Positions 50,058 through 63,392 of a stretch of 64,000 nt of DNA are shown here, one piece after another. Made by a program: the position numbers and the translations under genes. This DNA comes from Ascaris suum (taxonomy: Eukaryota > Nematoda > Chromadorea > Rhabditida > Ascarididae): NCBI GenBank assembly GCA_013433145.1, contig CM024172.1, forward strand, positions 8,759,053 to 8,823,052, written 5' to 3'. Below the pieces are notes generated by a model. It ran no database searches, had not been told where the DNA came from, and worked only from the letters and a program-made list of their open reading frames with translations. Numbering within the stretch: the stretch's first letter is position 1; each line of letters starts with the position of its first letter.

Positions 50058-51389
50058 GTATGTGTCAACGCACAATGCGGGTTTTGCGACACTTGAAAAG
50101 GCACGTAAACCACTACGGACATCTGTTGGTTTCTTTCACGGAATTCAGATTACGTGACGTCAAAGTACAGCGTTACATCGATATGCCCTAAAATGTTTGA
50201 AAGTCGCACTCAGCACTACTGAAGGAGCAAGAAATAAATCAGTCGGAGGTTTGATGTGCCGTTTTCCATTTCCATAACTTCTACGGATGTTGCTATTCTC
50301 AGTGCGCTGTTCATCAATCGGAAGTTTAATGCAGCAAAAATTTGACGATAATTTATTCGCGCCGATCTTTGGGAAAATACGAAAAAAGTGAATGGAAATG
50401 GAGCGAGTGTAGATTATTCATCTATTGCAGGCAGTGCCTTTGGGCTTCACTTTGAGACTACATATTTGCTACTGACTTCCTAACGCTGCTTCCTGAACTC
50501 TTCAATAATAAAATTAAGCGGGTCATTTGTTATTTTTAATCGCATTCAGCATTTTCAGCATTATTTAAAAATTTCCAATGATGTTTTATTGCAGTAATTT
50601 GTTAATTCCTAATATTCATGAGAAAATTCGCCCAACATGTTTTTCAACAATGAAATATTTTGATAATTGTATTCGCTTATTTTGTGCTTGTTAAGGTAAT
50701 CCTCATTTCGCTTGTGTGAATGATAATATGTTCGAAAATGTGAAAATGCCGTTTGGTCGACAGATTTGATCAATCCGATCCTAGCATTATCCCCTCAAAA
50801 TGTGAATTGCATCTTCAGAGTGCTCTCTTCTCTTTAGATATTGTGTAGGTAAACTTACGCATGGATGGATTAATGCATGGAATGTTCGAAATAAATCACC
50901 AATTGTCCTGAGATCACGCTAAATTTGTCCAGGCATTCTTGCTCCCGCTGTATCTGCAGGAATTCATTACGAGTTGCCTTGTTCATTCATGGAATTAAAA
51001 ACTTGTTGAACCCAATTCTTTGCAGGTGATGATACTTGTTTGCACTCAGTATGCATGCCGCCCACCTGCAAAATTAGAATTGACTATATTGTGCTGTTAA
51101 GAGCAAATTCATATTTGATTTTTTGGAGCGTTGACAAAGATAAAGCAGATTATTCCTTTGATTTCAAAGCACTTCAGAACTTCAGAACTGAATGATGAAT
51201 ACGTATAACATTTGCACTAAGTAGAACGTTGATGCATTCACTATTTATAGTTTATCAGTCATACCATAAATGCACTATCTCATTCTGTATATCCACTTTT
51301 CGTACTGAATTTGGCCGTTTTTCCTCGAACTCCCGCTCACATTTGAACGATTCATCTACAATAACATGCTGATTCATTTGAAAATATGC
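50058..51389. other. No gene seen
   Basis: AT-rich, with no supported exon or repeat. Confidence 0.35.
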
Positions 51390-52974
51390 TTAGATGGCAA
51401 GGAAAAGAACGCATAACGAAGAGGAACTTTCTTGATGGCTATGCTGAGGAATATGGGGACAACCAAATGTGGAGTAGGCGAACTTTTCAGGGACATCGAT
51501 CTCAACATAGTAGCAGGAGCCTCTTAGGCATGCCACAGCACTGACGTGAAGGGTCATCTCATGATAGCCGCCGCTTGGGAAAGATCCGCAGGTTGCAGCG
51601 CAAAAAGAAGCAACTGAAGTGCACAAACTGCAAGAATTAATTCCTTTAGCTTGAAGCAGCTTCAAAAGATATTAATGCGGCACGTATCTCGACAAGGCGA
51701 TAATTAATGGACACTGATTCATCATTTCACTTAAGTGATCGACCGATCATTTCACTTATCACATGTTATATCTTTTTTGTGTTATCTCCTCAGTGGAAAT
51801 TACTGTCACTGCACGGTTATGAATTGCCAGCCTTAACCAGAATTAGTTCTTCACCGCATCATGCCCACTGCCGAGCGGTAGTTACGGGTTAGAAAAGTGC
51901 CACGTTAAGAAGCGATGCCGGTACAAAACTCCCACGCGGCCGTTATTGTATGTCGGTCGTTACCGTGCTCTGCACTCCCTATCATAAGAGGTGACATCGA
52001 CAAGTATTATGCTCAATCTAACGTCAAGTGAGTGGCACTATGAGTAGCGGCAGTAAATTTGATAATTAGTAATCAAACAATAACCATCGATTGTCAAAAC
52101 AGCGCAGACAACACATCACAATTCACTGTGATTGCTGCAAAGTGTATATTTTTCTTGGTATACTGCAACATAACAGGGTTTTTTCTAATGTGCGTGCAAA
52201 TGCTGCATTAACTTTACAATAACTTTATGCCATGACCTTGAAAAATTCTGTACGCTAGATGAGAGGCGCCCGCTCTCATTGCATGTGTTGGTCTCTGCTA
52301 AGTTACAAAAATTGTTGCAACTTTTAATTCCGTAAATTTTTATATCTGTATGTTAAAAAATATTACTTCCGTTTATTAGAATATGAAAAAGAAAAGTGAT
52401 GAATGGGTGATATTCGGTGGTTCATCTTTTGATAAATCAGCGAAGCCGTTTCTGATAATCAAGCAAGCAAAACGATCTTCTTCGCGAACAGTTCGATGGA
52501 TGAAATCATATTCGGCAGGTGGCCGCAAATTTCATTGGAATTTGCGAAAGTATGGGTGAAAGTGTCGCTGAATGCAATGAACGCATAAGCCACCTTCGCA
52601 GTGGCCTAAAATTTTTGTTCCAGCTTGCATTCACAGACAATATCGAATCTGATGGCACGCAGAACACTGTCGCATTTCCGCTGCGTTCGCCATAGTTCGG
52701 CGCACAAGTCCACAGTTGAAATTTGTTTCCGCATGCGTTGTTCCTACTGTAACTGAAAAATTACTGCAGTCAGTTATATGCTGTCTTTTGCATATATGAT
52801 GAAATTTCTTTGAGGGTTTTTGCATAACTCATACCTCGAGTTGGTGAGAATGTTCGTAGAATTCCGCTATTGGATTTTGCCTGTGTTCGAAACGGAGTAA
52901 CAAACGAAGTATTCGTACAATATGATCCTGACCCTGGTGGTAAATTCTTAGTCATCGGTACAATACATGGCCCT
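51390..52974 (-). CDS. Small Cys-rich protein, three exons
   Basis: The exons are 52974-52835 (donor CGAG/GTATGAGT), 52752-52636 or thereabouts (acceptor TAATTTTTCAG, donor TCT/GTGAAT) and 51627-51390 (acceptor AATTCTTGCAG, stop TAA). Both junctions (phases 1 and 2) keep the frame. The chain reads PCIVPMTKNLPPGSGSYCTN..., then TTHAETNFNCGL..., CSACHQIRYC, then CAATCGSFPSGGYHEMTLHV, CLRGSCYYVEIDVPEKF and a short hydrophobic end (LCVLFLAI). About a dozen Cys suggest an extracellular or zinc-binding protein; CSACHQIRYC alone resembles half of a MYND-type finger, but the rest does not fit. No first exon with a signal peptide was found, and if exon 2 is not spliced it stops at TGA 52631. The family is unknown. 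Confidence 0.5.
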
Positions 52975-52999
52975 CTGATTGCGTTTATATAAATAAGCT

Positions 53000-54940
53000 T
53001 TCTTATAGTTATTAGTGCATGTATGAGTCAAGTGCTTGCTAACTTCAAGGATAACTCGTGTGGTGGAAGAGTAAAAAATACGGAAAGCCCAGCCGCTGCA
53101 ACGGTCTTTTTATGTCGTATTCACTGACCGTACGAATTTATGGTATCATTGATACATTTCTTATTATAATTACAGCTACTCACGAATATTTCATACGAAT
53201 TTTAATGCTATATTGTTAATTCTGATGAGATGTTTGAAGGGCGATGTTGCAGTAGCTACGAAGGGATATAAAAAGTCGTGAATAGGATTTAACAGACAAG
53301 AGAATCGTTTAAGCCAACTTTTACTATCTCCCATCTCATAACCGAATTTATAAAAATTTTCGTGCAGCTTACATAGGGAACATCTTAGGCAATACTCTGT
53401 TATCGTCGTTAAACTGAATAAAGAATCTCTGTGAAAGTCTACGACGCGAACTAATAAAAAATTCCATGACCTTTTCGGTACGATAGTTTGAAGCATTTCA
53501 CTCTCATTAATTACAAGCCAGTAGTCCTAATTTCTTTGCGTATACTCTCGATGTACAACGTTTTGCGTGTAAATGTTTACTTGTTAGCAGCGCCATCAGA
53601 AGATGCAATTATGGAGTGTTGCATATTGCTTCTAAATCCATTTGACTGCTCATAGTGATGTTTTCTTCGTTATATTCGTTCAACAATAAATTCTCGGAAC
53701 GTTCTTACACTGACCACGTTTATATGTACTATTTTGGCTTTAAATTAAATTGTATAATGAGTGCTCCGCTCTCATATTCATGTCATAAAGACCATTATTA
53801 TTTAAGCTGAGTTTAGCACACTTCTCGAAGGAAAATTTAATTTATAAGTGCGGCACTGTTCAGAATATTCAAATTGTGCGAAAATAAGTGTTGAAGAGGT
53901 TGGTGGAAAATTTGCGAATTATAAATGATGCTCGCTCAATTTGCTTGATATTTTGTTGTTATAGTTAAAGAAGTTTCTAGAGATTACTGACGAAGAGAAA
54001 ACGTTATTAATCCGAACGCTATTTTTGATAACTTCGCTTAATTCTTTTTTGTAATATCTGTTGAATATATGGCTGTAATTAATATTTTCATATTGCAATC
54101 TTCGAAATTGCCTATGGAAGCAACAACATTTTTTGTCCGGCTGAATGCTTTTATTTCTTATATAAGCGCCCTTACTAATTATGTACATTTCGCAAAGAAA
54201 ACCTTTCCAGCCTAATAGTTTTTACGGTTATTGGGCATATAAGGTTAAATAATACGTTTAGTGCGCTGTCGATGAAAAACGAACAAGTTAGAAAGCGAAA
54301 AATGCGACGAAGACTCTGTTATGAAATTTCCTTTCTTTATGCCACTCGCGAGACGAATTTTTTCCCATATAAGAAAAAGCAACGACAAAATTGTTATCCA
54401 CAGAACAAATTGTCAAATATGTGATGCACCTTTTTAGAAAACAATTTTACGGTACAAATATCCAAATGAAAAAGAAAAATCGTTTTTAGGCCGCATTCGA
54501 TCGGCTACAAACCAACACCGATTTGCAAATCGCACGACCTTTGAGATGCCAATAACCAATCTAGCCAACGAATAGATAAATTCCGAAGCAACGCAATTAT
54601 CAACGCGTTGTTTAGACAAGAGATATTGTATTTCACGAGAAGCCTTTGTGATTCAAGGCTAGACGGACCGGATCGACAGAAATACACTCAAATATAAGAG
54701 AGAGCCTCCACAACGCACATTTGCAAAGATTACGGATAGGCCAGAATCATAGGCAGTTAAAGGGTTCTCAGAATTCCGCACACACTATATCACCCGACAT
54801 TTGTATTTGCATATATTTGCAGCTTGAGTCAAACCTCAGCAGCACTTTCCGCTTCCCGTTTTCATTAGTAGTGCCTAATATTCTAGTCAAAAAAGCTTTG
54901 AACAAAAGCTACGAAAGAGTCGAGGATGAGATGAATGTGT
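53000..54940. other. AT-rich stretch without a supported gene
   Basis: Base composition falls further toward AT here. Minus-strand frames at 53191-53496 and 53919-54188 are open but look compositional, without splice signals. Confidence 0.35.
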
Positions 54941-54944
54941 GTTT

Positions 54945-57900
54945 TTACATGGTTACAGTCGAGTGAGAAAATTTGAGTGCACCGTTGGGAATGAGTGTAC
55001 GTTCATGCTGAGGCTGCAAAAAAGACAAACTGTCCGTGAATTGCGACGTAGTCAGCTGCCTATCAAACGCCACGTTACACGCTTTTTCCAATTCCTCGTT
55101 GGCAAGCCAGTCGCAGATATATTCGAAGACACACCATAAAATCACTATTGTATACACTTCAAACGCAATCGCGGAAACCTGTAAAAGTATACCAATTATT
55201 CCATAGGTCCCATGCAACCATTACACAGCTCTAATGAATCCTCGGCATCAAGATTCCTTCGGCGAAAAAGGTCTGAAAAAATTTTTACGGTGCATGAAGC
55301 TTTTTAAGAAGCGAAACGCCATCCACAACGTTCAAGTTGCCTCAAATTCCTCAAAACTACTCACAACATGCAAGTAGTTTCTAAAGTTAACTAGAGGTAA
55401 GTTATTTGCTGTGAATGTTTCTTTAGGGTATTCCAAGGCCCAACGTTAAGGGAACCGTTGCACCGCAAACGGTAAGTAATAATCACAAAAACGGAACATC
55501 AAAATTTTGCTAATATATTCATCACGACGACTAATTCCAAATCGAAAATGTGGGAACTCATGCTTCCATATTTCAATTAAGCGCGCTGCTCGCAACAGTC
55601 TTTTGAAACATTTATTCTCGTACCTTTTTGCAATGCTGCTTCATAGGACGCGCTACGAAGACGCCATGTGCATGCGTTTGAGCGTATGTCTGTGTCTCTG
55701 GTTTGTCTGATGCTTTGGGCGTAAAGTAAGCACTGCGAAATCTGTTAGATGTGGTGCAGAAAACAGTTCGCTTCGTTGAAATAGGGCTCTAAAGGAACGA
55801 GACTGCATGCATTTTTCAGTGGTTTTTCTTTTGCGCTGATCAAATGGCAAAAGAAGGGATTTGGTGAGAAAATTTTGCAGAAGCCATTGAAACAGCTGCA
55901 GTATGAAGGTATCATTTTGCACTCTCTACTTTTTGCTGAAATACTTTGAAGATTTGCTAGGAGAACGAAAAGCTAAAGCCATATATATTGTCAGCTCCTT
56001 TGGCACTTCTCTATAAACCACGCGAAGCAAAATGAAAAACGAAAAGGCAATGAAGAACACATGCAAATTTCGATGCGCTTTTGAATATCAAGAACTTCAT
56101 TATTGAAGATCATAACTAAGTGTTAACTGATTTTCAAGCTGAAGCTGCGGAACTGGCAGACACAGATATTCACACATGGCCTACACACTGAGTATAAGGC
56201 GCTTTTGTAAAAGAAGTTTGCAGCAGCCCACAAAAAAGATAATAGAAAATAATAAATAAAAGTTTTCATGCAGGAATAATGACCTAATAGCATAGCACAT
56301 CACCGGAAGAGCAAATTGTTAAGTTAATCTTAGAGGCAGTCAACCGTGATCAGTACTTCAGTACCTGCAAGAAAATTGAGAGCATTTTGCCTCGATCGGA
56401 GCTACCTCGTCCACCAGCCAAAAGAAGAAGATCGATGTAGAATTGCACAATGAGGACAAGAATTGTCATCACACAAACAACCATATGCGGCAGAAGGTAC
56501 CCCAATTTCCTCTGTGATATACCCGCAATGAAGAAAGCATATGTTGACAACGCCACCGATAGACCAAGCACGTGTGCTGCAACAATGAATCAGAATTTAA
56601 GGATGTTGTACTATGTCGAAACCATCCCTGTGCACATAATAACTCTCACCAATAACAGTAGTTTTAGTGACGAAAGACATGCCATCATAACCTCACTTAT
56701 CGATCGTTAATCGCACAAAAATTTGTAAATTTATAAAACTAAAATACCGCACAGGCAGATGCCTACACACTCATACATACACATTCGGAATGCACTAGAA
56801 TTATGGTGTCGGAATTCGAGTTGCCGTCCGAAGTTCTGTTCCCGACTTCACTTCGTTGTTCATATGTTGGAGTACAGACCGCATCGATCAGTACACCGTC
56901 CCGGTATAGGTGAATTCCAACTCTTCAGCGGCTCCAGTTCTGACTACAAAAAGCTCATTTTCTTCTTGTGCACTAGTGTTCTGAGCTCAACGCCTCTTCC
57001 CTTTGCGGGGACCGAAGGCATCGTTGCGCTTCAAAAGCTCCTTTCTCCGCAGGGGACTTTGGGAGCAAACCTCCGATGTATGAAGGTTCCCCCATAGGCT
57101 TCCTTATCTCTATCACGCGTGTTAGGAACGCGAATCTTGTCTTCTCCAGCCGAAAAAAAAAACGCTAAAAACATTTCTATAGACTCGCATGAACATGGAA
57201 AATTGCATGAGGCAGTGTATTCGAGCGAAATCGCCTCAAGGATTACGTGATGCATAAGTGTGATTAGAGAAAGAACAATTTAATGCAAAGAAGGGTATAA
57301 TAGACACAATCAGAAAGCATATTGGGAACTGTGGCAGATGTTCGCCCCTATGAAGTCGAACTAAGTGATAGGGTTTGCTAGGTCTGAAAATAATACGCCG
57401 AAGGTGAGCATCACGCAGATCGTGTCAAAACTGTGACCTTTTTAAATGAACCATCACTTCGAGCGGAGAACACTTTCAGTGTGACCATCATCCACAAAGA
57501 AAACGGTGACATGAATGAAGAATGCGCGAAATTACAGGATTGGAAATGCTTTAAACTTCGTGTTTGCGCACAAACTCATACTGAGGTGAGGTCGGAAATG
57601 CCATGTTTTCAGCACGTGTCTTTGGTAGAAAGCTCCCAATGCAGATTCATTAAATCGAAATTGAAGAAGAAATGAATCTTGTGAAGGAAAAAGGCCGCAC
57701 AACCTGATATCAAGAACGCTCACAACACTGTCGAGCTTTGCATACTCCTTCAGCTAGTGGAGAACTTGCTTTGAATGAAAGAAAATCAATTTATTGAAAA
57801 GGGTATCTGACGAAAGCTGTATAGGGCACACATCAACTAAGAGAAAACCCATCGCTCAATGACCTTCGCAAGTTGTATCCTCTCTATCCGTTTCGCTTTG

Positions 57901-59957
57901 TCTTTCGCCTCTCTGGTCAGTAAAAATGCCGTCTGCTAATACGATAGTGGTATGCAGGAGATATGCAAGTTGTTTCTAAATTCAATGTTACAAGCAACAA
58001 GAAGCAAAAGAAGCAATATCTCATCACTATTACACGAACAGAAAACAGCCGAAGGCAGTGCCCCTAATTTGTTATGATTTGTGAACTAATGTATACGTTG
58101 ATCGTCTAAAATTTTAAAATCTCTACTCTGTTATTGTTCACAACTTTGAAAGTATTTCAAGCTGTATTATGCTATATTACAAGGTACCACAAGTTCCGTA
58201 AATTGCGCAATAATATACTCCATGGGGTCGAAAAATTTCGGATTACATTACATTATACTTCGCCGTCGCGGAAATTTCTTCAAGCTATATTTAAAATTAT
58301 CACAAGCAAACTTCCTATATAGTGCGATGAGGTAGAGATAAAGCTTGAGGTGGAAGTTGTCAGCGCTGGTGTGAAGAACGCTGCGGACAGCAAAGTTCCA
58401 TTCACTGATGTGAAAGCAGTCCGGAGGTGGTAAACGACCTTTCTGATAATAAATTCTGCACCTCTAAGCATTTTCATTATCCATTTTGAGATGACGAAAC
58501 GAAGTCATCATATGATCAATTAGACTGCTTCTGTGTTCATCGCCCACTACTGCTGTGATCGCGCTGAACAGACGCTTCCTTTCCACGTATTCAACTGGCG
58601 CAGACTGACATTAGGTGACAAATACGAAGGCGGCTGGTACCGTGAGTTCGCTGACATCCCAGAAAGCGGCTTGTCCTGGGTCGAATTTCCTCCACTTCGC
58701 TCAGCATGGCGCGACTGTCGGCGGCACTCGGGAAGTACTGTTAGTGTCATGAACAGGATGAAGAAGTGTGGTTTAACATTCCGAGTTGCCACCTTCCACT
58801 GCTCTGCATTCCACCCTCAATGTAGGATTCGCTGTCATTAATACTTTTCGTTATGTTGTTAACACAAAAATGCGATTTACGAATACTGCAGGCTCTCCGC
58901 CTCTCTGTTCCGTCATCTGTGTAGTTTGTTATTGGAGCATAAGCATCACAACGGTGAAATATTGCACTCCTCGCGGTGCAAAGTATTGTATTCGTGATGA
59001 AATTTCTGGAGTTCACCAGCAGCTATACACTGATGGGCTTTTTCGCAAACCTACGAAGAGAGTGTTGGTACACGACATAAGACACGAAGGCGGATATATT
59101 ACTGAACGGACTAACCGATCGGGGAGGATAAGAGGAGAAAACACAAACGTATGGAAACAGAAGTGAAGTGTTCGTGACATATTCAAGCTAAGCAAGCCAG
59201 GCTGTCTGAATCGAATATGCCTTAGCAATCGCCGTGTTAGATGAGTTGTGCACCGACGCAACGAAGGCGAACACTCGAAGTGTTCAAAAATTGCTAGTCC
59301 ACTGCATTTTTATGTGAACGTGACACAGCGCAGCAGCATATTTGTGACACAAAGAAAATGTGATACAACATACTGTCCCAATAACACCAAGCCCCCCTCC
59401 CCCTTGCCCTTTTAGGCTGCGCCCATCTCTGCAAGTTTAGTCGCCCCCGCATATCGCCTTAATAAGAAAACAGAAAAACTAACCGATATTCCAAATGATT
59501 TCTTGCCCTCTCAACATCTGCGATACCAATTGGCCAAAACTCATTAGAGACTCGATCGCGATTAGATATAAGGCGAGTTTTCTCACGTGAACAAGGCCAC
59601 AACATGCTTTGTAGCGCAACCCGTTCTCCTGAAACAATCCTGGCAAATTTCTCTACACAGATGGAGATCTTCACAATAAAAGATGTTTATATCCGATGAA
59701 AAAAATAGTGCAGTTGGCTTGCAGTGGGATAGTGATAGTTTGAGTGAGAAGTTCGATTGGTGAAGATCGCTAGAATTGTGGAATGAAGAGACAAGTTCAA
59801 AGGAAAAGCTTGTAAGGCGAAGAAGCTCATCAAGCGAAGTCTCACATTGGCCGCAAAAAGGCGAATAAATTAAAAATCCCAGAAGAGCGCTTTGCATTTC
59901 CAACCAACAACACTTTGCGCAGTCGTCATTATCTACCGTATAATGCTTATAATAAGA
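54945..59957 (-). CDS. Multi-pass membrane protein, LAPTM/DUF7027-like
   Basis: Three exons splice in phase: 59957-59846 (acceptor ACCTTCTAG, donor CAAT/GTGAGA), 56576-56365 (acceptor TTGTTGCAG, donor TTGCAG/GTACTG) and terminal 55178-54945 (acceptor ACTTTTACAG, stop TAA). Exon 2 codes for two helices (LGLSVALSTYAFFIAGI; YLLPHMVVCVMTILVLIVQF) separated by SQRKLG. Exon 3 opens with another helix (AIAFEVYTIVILWCVFEYI) and then a 50-residue soluble tail. Exon 1 has Cys pairs before a short hydrophobic stretch (ALLGFLIYSPFC). Closely spaced helices, with a small polar loop and LLP at the start of the third, resemble the nematode four-helix LAPTM-like/DUF7027 proteins of endolysosomal membranes. 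Exons 2 and 3 are firm; exon 1 is probable. A further membrane exon at 60722-60785 may precede it. Confidence 0.62.
57480..57585 (+). CDS. Weak candidate exon inside an intron of the minus gene
   Basis: Acceptor AACACTTTCAG and donor CTGAG/GTGAGG enclose SVTIIHKENGDMNEECAKLQ, DWKCFKLRVCAQTHTE. The splice sites are good, but it sits opposite an intron of the membrane-protein gene and has no partner exon. It could be chance. Confidence 0.2.
58540..58800. other. GC-richer block open on both strands
   Basis: On the plus strand: KYEGGWYREFADIPESGLSW, VEFPPLRSAWRDCRRHSG. On the minus strand: NVKPHFFILFMTLTVLP, like a signal peptide, then a hydrophilic 60-residue tail containing RYQPPSYLSPNVSLR and a TAG. 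Only one can be real. Composition supports coding of some kind; the splice sites do not decide. Confidence 0.28.
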
Positions 59958-60090
59958 CTAGAAGGTGACCACACGAACAGATAATATAGATTCCATGAAA
60001 ACTGAGGAGGGAAATTATCGAGTTGCTTGTAGTGCATGTTCTTGAGATGGCTCACGACCGGGTACATTGTTCTTGAAGTCTACCATGTCA

Positions 60091-60232
60091 CTAAATATTC
60101 TAGTCGATAGGAGAAGCAGTAAATCCTCCTGGTAGGCGGTTCAACATCATTTGAAATTTGCTCTGAAGTTGGAACATAGTAAAGAACTCTGAGAACGTAA
60201 ACCAAATCGTGAGAAATAAAATACTGGAAAGA
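60091..60232 (-). CDS. Candidate exon, unrecognised
   Basis: After acceptor ATCTTTCCAG the frame reads YFISHDLVYVLRVLYYVPTS, EQISNDVEPPTRRIYCFSYR, with a possible donor (TTTA/GTGACA). Phases at both ends would allow it to join the membrane-protein gene upstream of its 59957 exon. The sequence fits that family poorly, so it may be a separate gene or chance. Confidence 0.25.
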
Positions 60233-60721
60233 TATCAAACCTCGAAATGTAAGGGGCCATTGTCGTAATCGAAAATACAACAAAAGTGCCTAATGCGAGT
60301 GCGTCTGATGTCCCCGTTTAGAGGAGCTTCAAGAGTGGAATCATTCATACGCTGCGCACCATTATTATTCCCTCAGACATGCCTCGTAACGCCACAGTCC
60401 TAATAAATAGTCTTATATATGCTGTGTTATCCAAAGCAAAAGACAGTCGAGTGCCTCACTGTGTCATATTTGTGAGTGCAAACCTCATTTCACATGAAAA
60501 AGTAAAACCGAACAGATAGGTCATATTCACAGTTTTGAATAATATCGTATAAACGGAAAAATTTCATTCAAAGGTAGGAAAAAAAGGGGAAGAAAAATGC
60601 AGTAAAATGAAAACAGTCAGGCGAAGCAGCAAATAAAATATGAGGTTCCAACACAAGTGAACCTGCAATGCGCATATATGAAGCACGCAAGAAAGCACAA
60701 AGAACGAAATATATAACGCAC

Positions 60722-60785
60722 CTTTAGCACCAACACTAACATTTCGACACAGAAGAAACAACCCAGCAAAATGATGCAAATCGAA
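60722..60785 (-). CDS. Candidate membrane exon upstream of the LAPTM-like gene
   Basis: The frame AVNASICIILLGCFFCVEML, VLVLK is one clear membrane helix and ends in phase 0 at donor CTAAAG/GTGCGT. That is compatible with the 59957 exon. The acceptor side is poor. It could supply the first helix of the multi-pass protein. Confidence 0.35.
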
Positions 60786-61441
60786 GCATTTACAGCGATA
60801 CAGGAAAAACGTTGAATTTTCTACTGTTGCAATAATTTCTGGTGATCTGTTCCAAGTAGTAATGACTCCACACTAAAACTGCTCTGCGGCCCAACAGCAT
60901 GCTATCAATACAACGCTCACAGGCTCAAACGAAATTGAAGAGGCATTCTAGAAGGATAGGTGAAAAACCATTTGTACTTTTATAATGCTGTATAACCTCA
61001 AACATAATCCACCGATATTTTTAACCATTCATGTAGAACACCTTGAGATGAATTTTGTAATCGAGCCAGCAAGGTGTCGGAAACACCTTCTCGCCTTCCC
61101 CGAAAAGCTATGCGAGTTAAATTATTAGAGTTCTCACCACACTTCCGTTATGCGATCTTGAATATAGTTCACACACGGATTCACAACACTCCAAAGTGGA
61201 TGTCAACAGATTAGTTGAACAGTACATCGACGAAAATTTCTTTCGGCATCACGTTTTCCTGGTTTTTGGGCCCAAAATGAGACGTCCTATTCCTCTACAA
61301 TCATCACGGTCTTTATAATTTTCTTGTCTCCTCTTACTCTGAAAAAAATTTCAACACTGCACGAATGGAGGAAAGCTTGTCCGAGGCCGTCCAAAACGCT
61401 AATTAAGACCATCAATTGTGCAGCTGAATGGCCAAACATAC
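60786..61441. other. No gene seen
   Basis: AT-rich, with no supported feature. Confidence 0.35.
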
Positions 61442-61640
61442 CCATCATCTCTAGCAGCGACTGACAGCCACCTGTTCCCGAATTTAAAAAAATCTTTCAT
61501 GAAAGATGATTCACCTCCATCAACGAGCCAAACTCTTTTATCGCAATGCATGTTTTGGATCAGAGCAGAGCGTTCTGTAACTATGAACTTAACTCCCATT
61601 AGCAGGCGTGCGTTGGCATAATTCACAGTAAGCACACCAA
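61442..61640 (-). CDS. Candidate exon, globular, unrecognised
   Basis: A frame reads YANARLLMGVKFIVTERSAL, IQNMHCDKRVWLVDGGESSF, MKDFFKFGNRWLSVAARDDG and meets a consensus donor (GATGG/GTATGTTT) at 61442/61441. It has a balanced composition typical of a folded domain. The acceptor was not identified, and the plus strand is also open, with poorer quality. Confidence 0.35.
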
Positions 61641-61699
61641 GTACGACCCTTAATTATTGAGCTGAAGTGGGTATAGTGTCTGGTTTGAAGAACCCTTTG

Positions 61700-63300
61700 A
61701 ATACTCCTATAAATGATATGAATATCAAACGGCAGGTTTTTCGTACCGATGAAATACCTCGCAAGTCATATACAATGTTTTAGCACTTTTAAAAGTGCCT
61801 AAGTGACGTTTAAAGTCCGAGAAAAGCGATTAAGAAGACGGTCGATGAATTGGTTTCGCATGTGATCATCTTTCGACAGCAGCCATTTTTTCAAAATCAT
61901 AACGGAATGCAAACGTGCTTTCATGTACAATTGTGTTCGGAGAGGGACGCTTGTCACTTAGCCAACACTTGGATGGAAGAAGGGATCGCACTCGTTCTCG
62001 TCCCTCCAACCTACTCCCCCTCCCTCCCTTAGCCTGTCAAAGACGATATCTTCTCTGCTACCTTTTTATTACATTTCAAAGCGTACTTTCGACATTCCTT
62101 CAATTACTCTTCTTTATTTATTCACTTTTATTTGCTTCAGCGTCTCAAAAAATGTAAGTATAAAGAGCAAAAAAGAACAAAACGTTGGAAAAGCTACGAT
62201 TCGAGCGAATATGCATTCATAGGTATGAGGGGGAATAGGGCGTTGATTCGAATGAATCAGCAGCACTTTAAAAGATGAAGGGGTGATGCGTTAACAATAT
62301 CGGCAGAAAACAGAATCCAATCCCTGCACAACCCGCAACTGCAAATTACGCAGAAAATCGTTTTAACGGTCGTCACGTTTCAACGTATATACTCATTCGA
62401 ACCTCCAACCTATCTGTGACAATTAATTTGTTTTCATCGCAATAATACGCCAACTGCAAATTGTCCAGATTTGGCCAACAAGCTCAGTATGCCTATCCAA
62501 CTATACCAATAACGATTTGTTTATCCACAGTCTTTTTTTTTGCTATAGACAATCTTGATGTAGAGGAAAGCGTTTTTCAGAACAGATCTCGCAAAAATAG
62601 AATTACACATGAATTCCTTCTCTCAGTATCTGTTGTTACTTCTTGCGATAGGCTTAAATCCCTCTTCTTTCAGCACGATGCTACATAAGGAAGTCCGTAA
62701 GTTATTGCACACGTGAACAACAACGGCATATGGCACACGGCATACAACAACACAATACGGATATCGCATAATAAAGCAAGTGGAATCGGCATTGCTTGCA
62801 GATGATAACCTAACAGCGAATTGCTATAATAACGCTGTCCAGACTAATAGATGTGTTCATAGTTCGTGGATGCTTAAAAACGAATAAACTCTAAAGTATT
62901 CAAGCAAATATTCTTACAGTGGTCGCAGTACTGTAAGCTCCAACAGCAGCAGTGATTAGTACTGGTGGGAACTTCACCAGTTCCAGAAAAACTCGCCACT
63001 ATATCAGCAGATATCAGTTCATTCAATACGTGTCTGATTTTCATCCAAAAAATAACGACGTCCTTGTGCATCAAAATTGAGAATATGTCATACATATTCA
63101 GGGCTCATATGTTGAACAAACAAATAACAAGCACAAATGCTCGAATCAGTTATATCTTCAGCAACATCGCAATCACAACAAATGTTTCACACACTCGCAC
63201 AAATGTTCGAAAGGATGTGAAAAATTGTGGAAAGAATAAGTGGAATTAGTGAACGCTCGAATGAGCATTTCTAATTTCTTTGGCTAATGAAATGATTGGA
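61700..63300. other. No firm gene
   Basis: A minus-strand segment at about 62915-62999 (FLELVKFPPVLITAAVGAYS) ends at a good donor (CACT/GTAAGA) and could be a small membrane exon. The frame at 62461-62685 (plus) is open but unsupported. Confidence 0.25.
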
Positions 63301-63392
63301 GCGAACGCGAAGTGGGAAAACGTGTAGACAAATTGAGTGCTGAACCAGTTCGTGCAAAAAGTGCTGCTTCGACGCTCATTGATGTGTCAATG

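Noticed and set aside
56759..57097. 112-codon plus-strand frame
   Set aside because: The opposite strand is equally open and no splice sites support it; it may be part of an interspersed repeat, but I found no second copy in the window.
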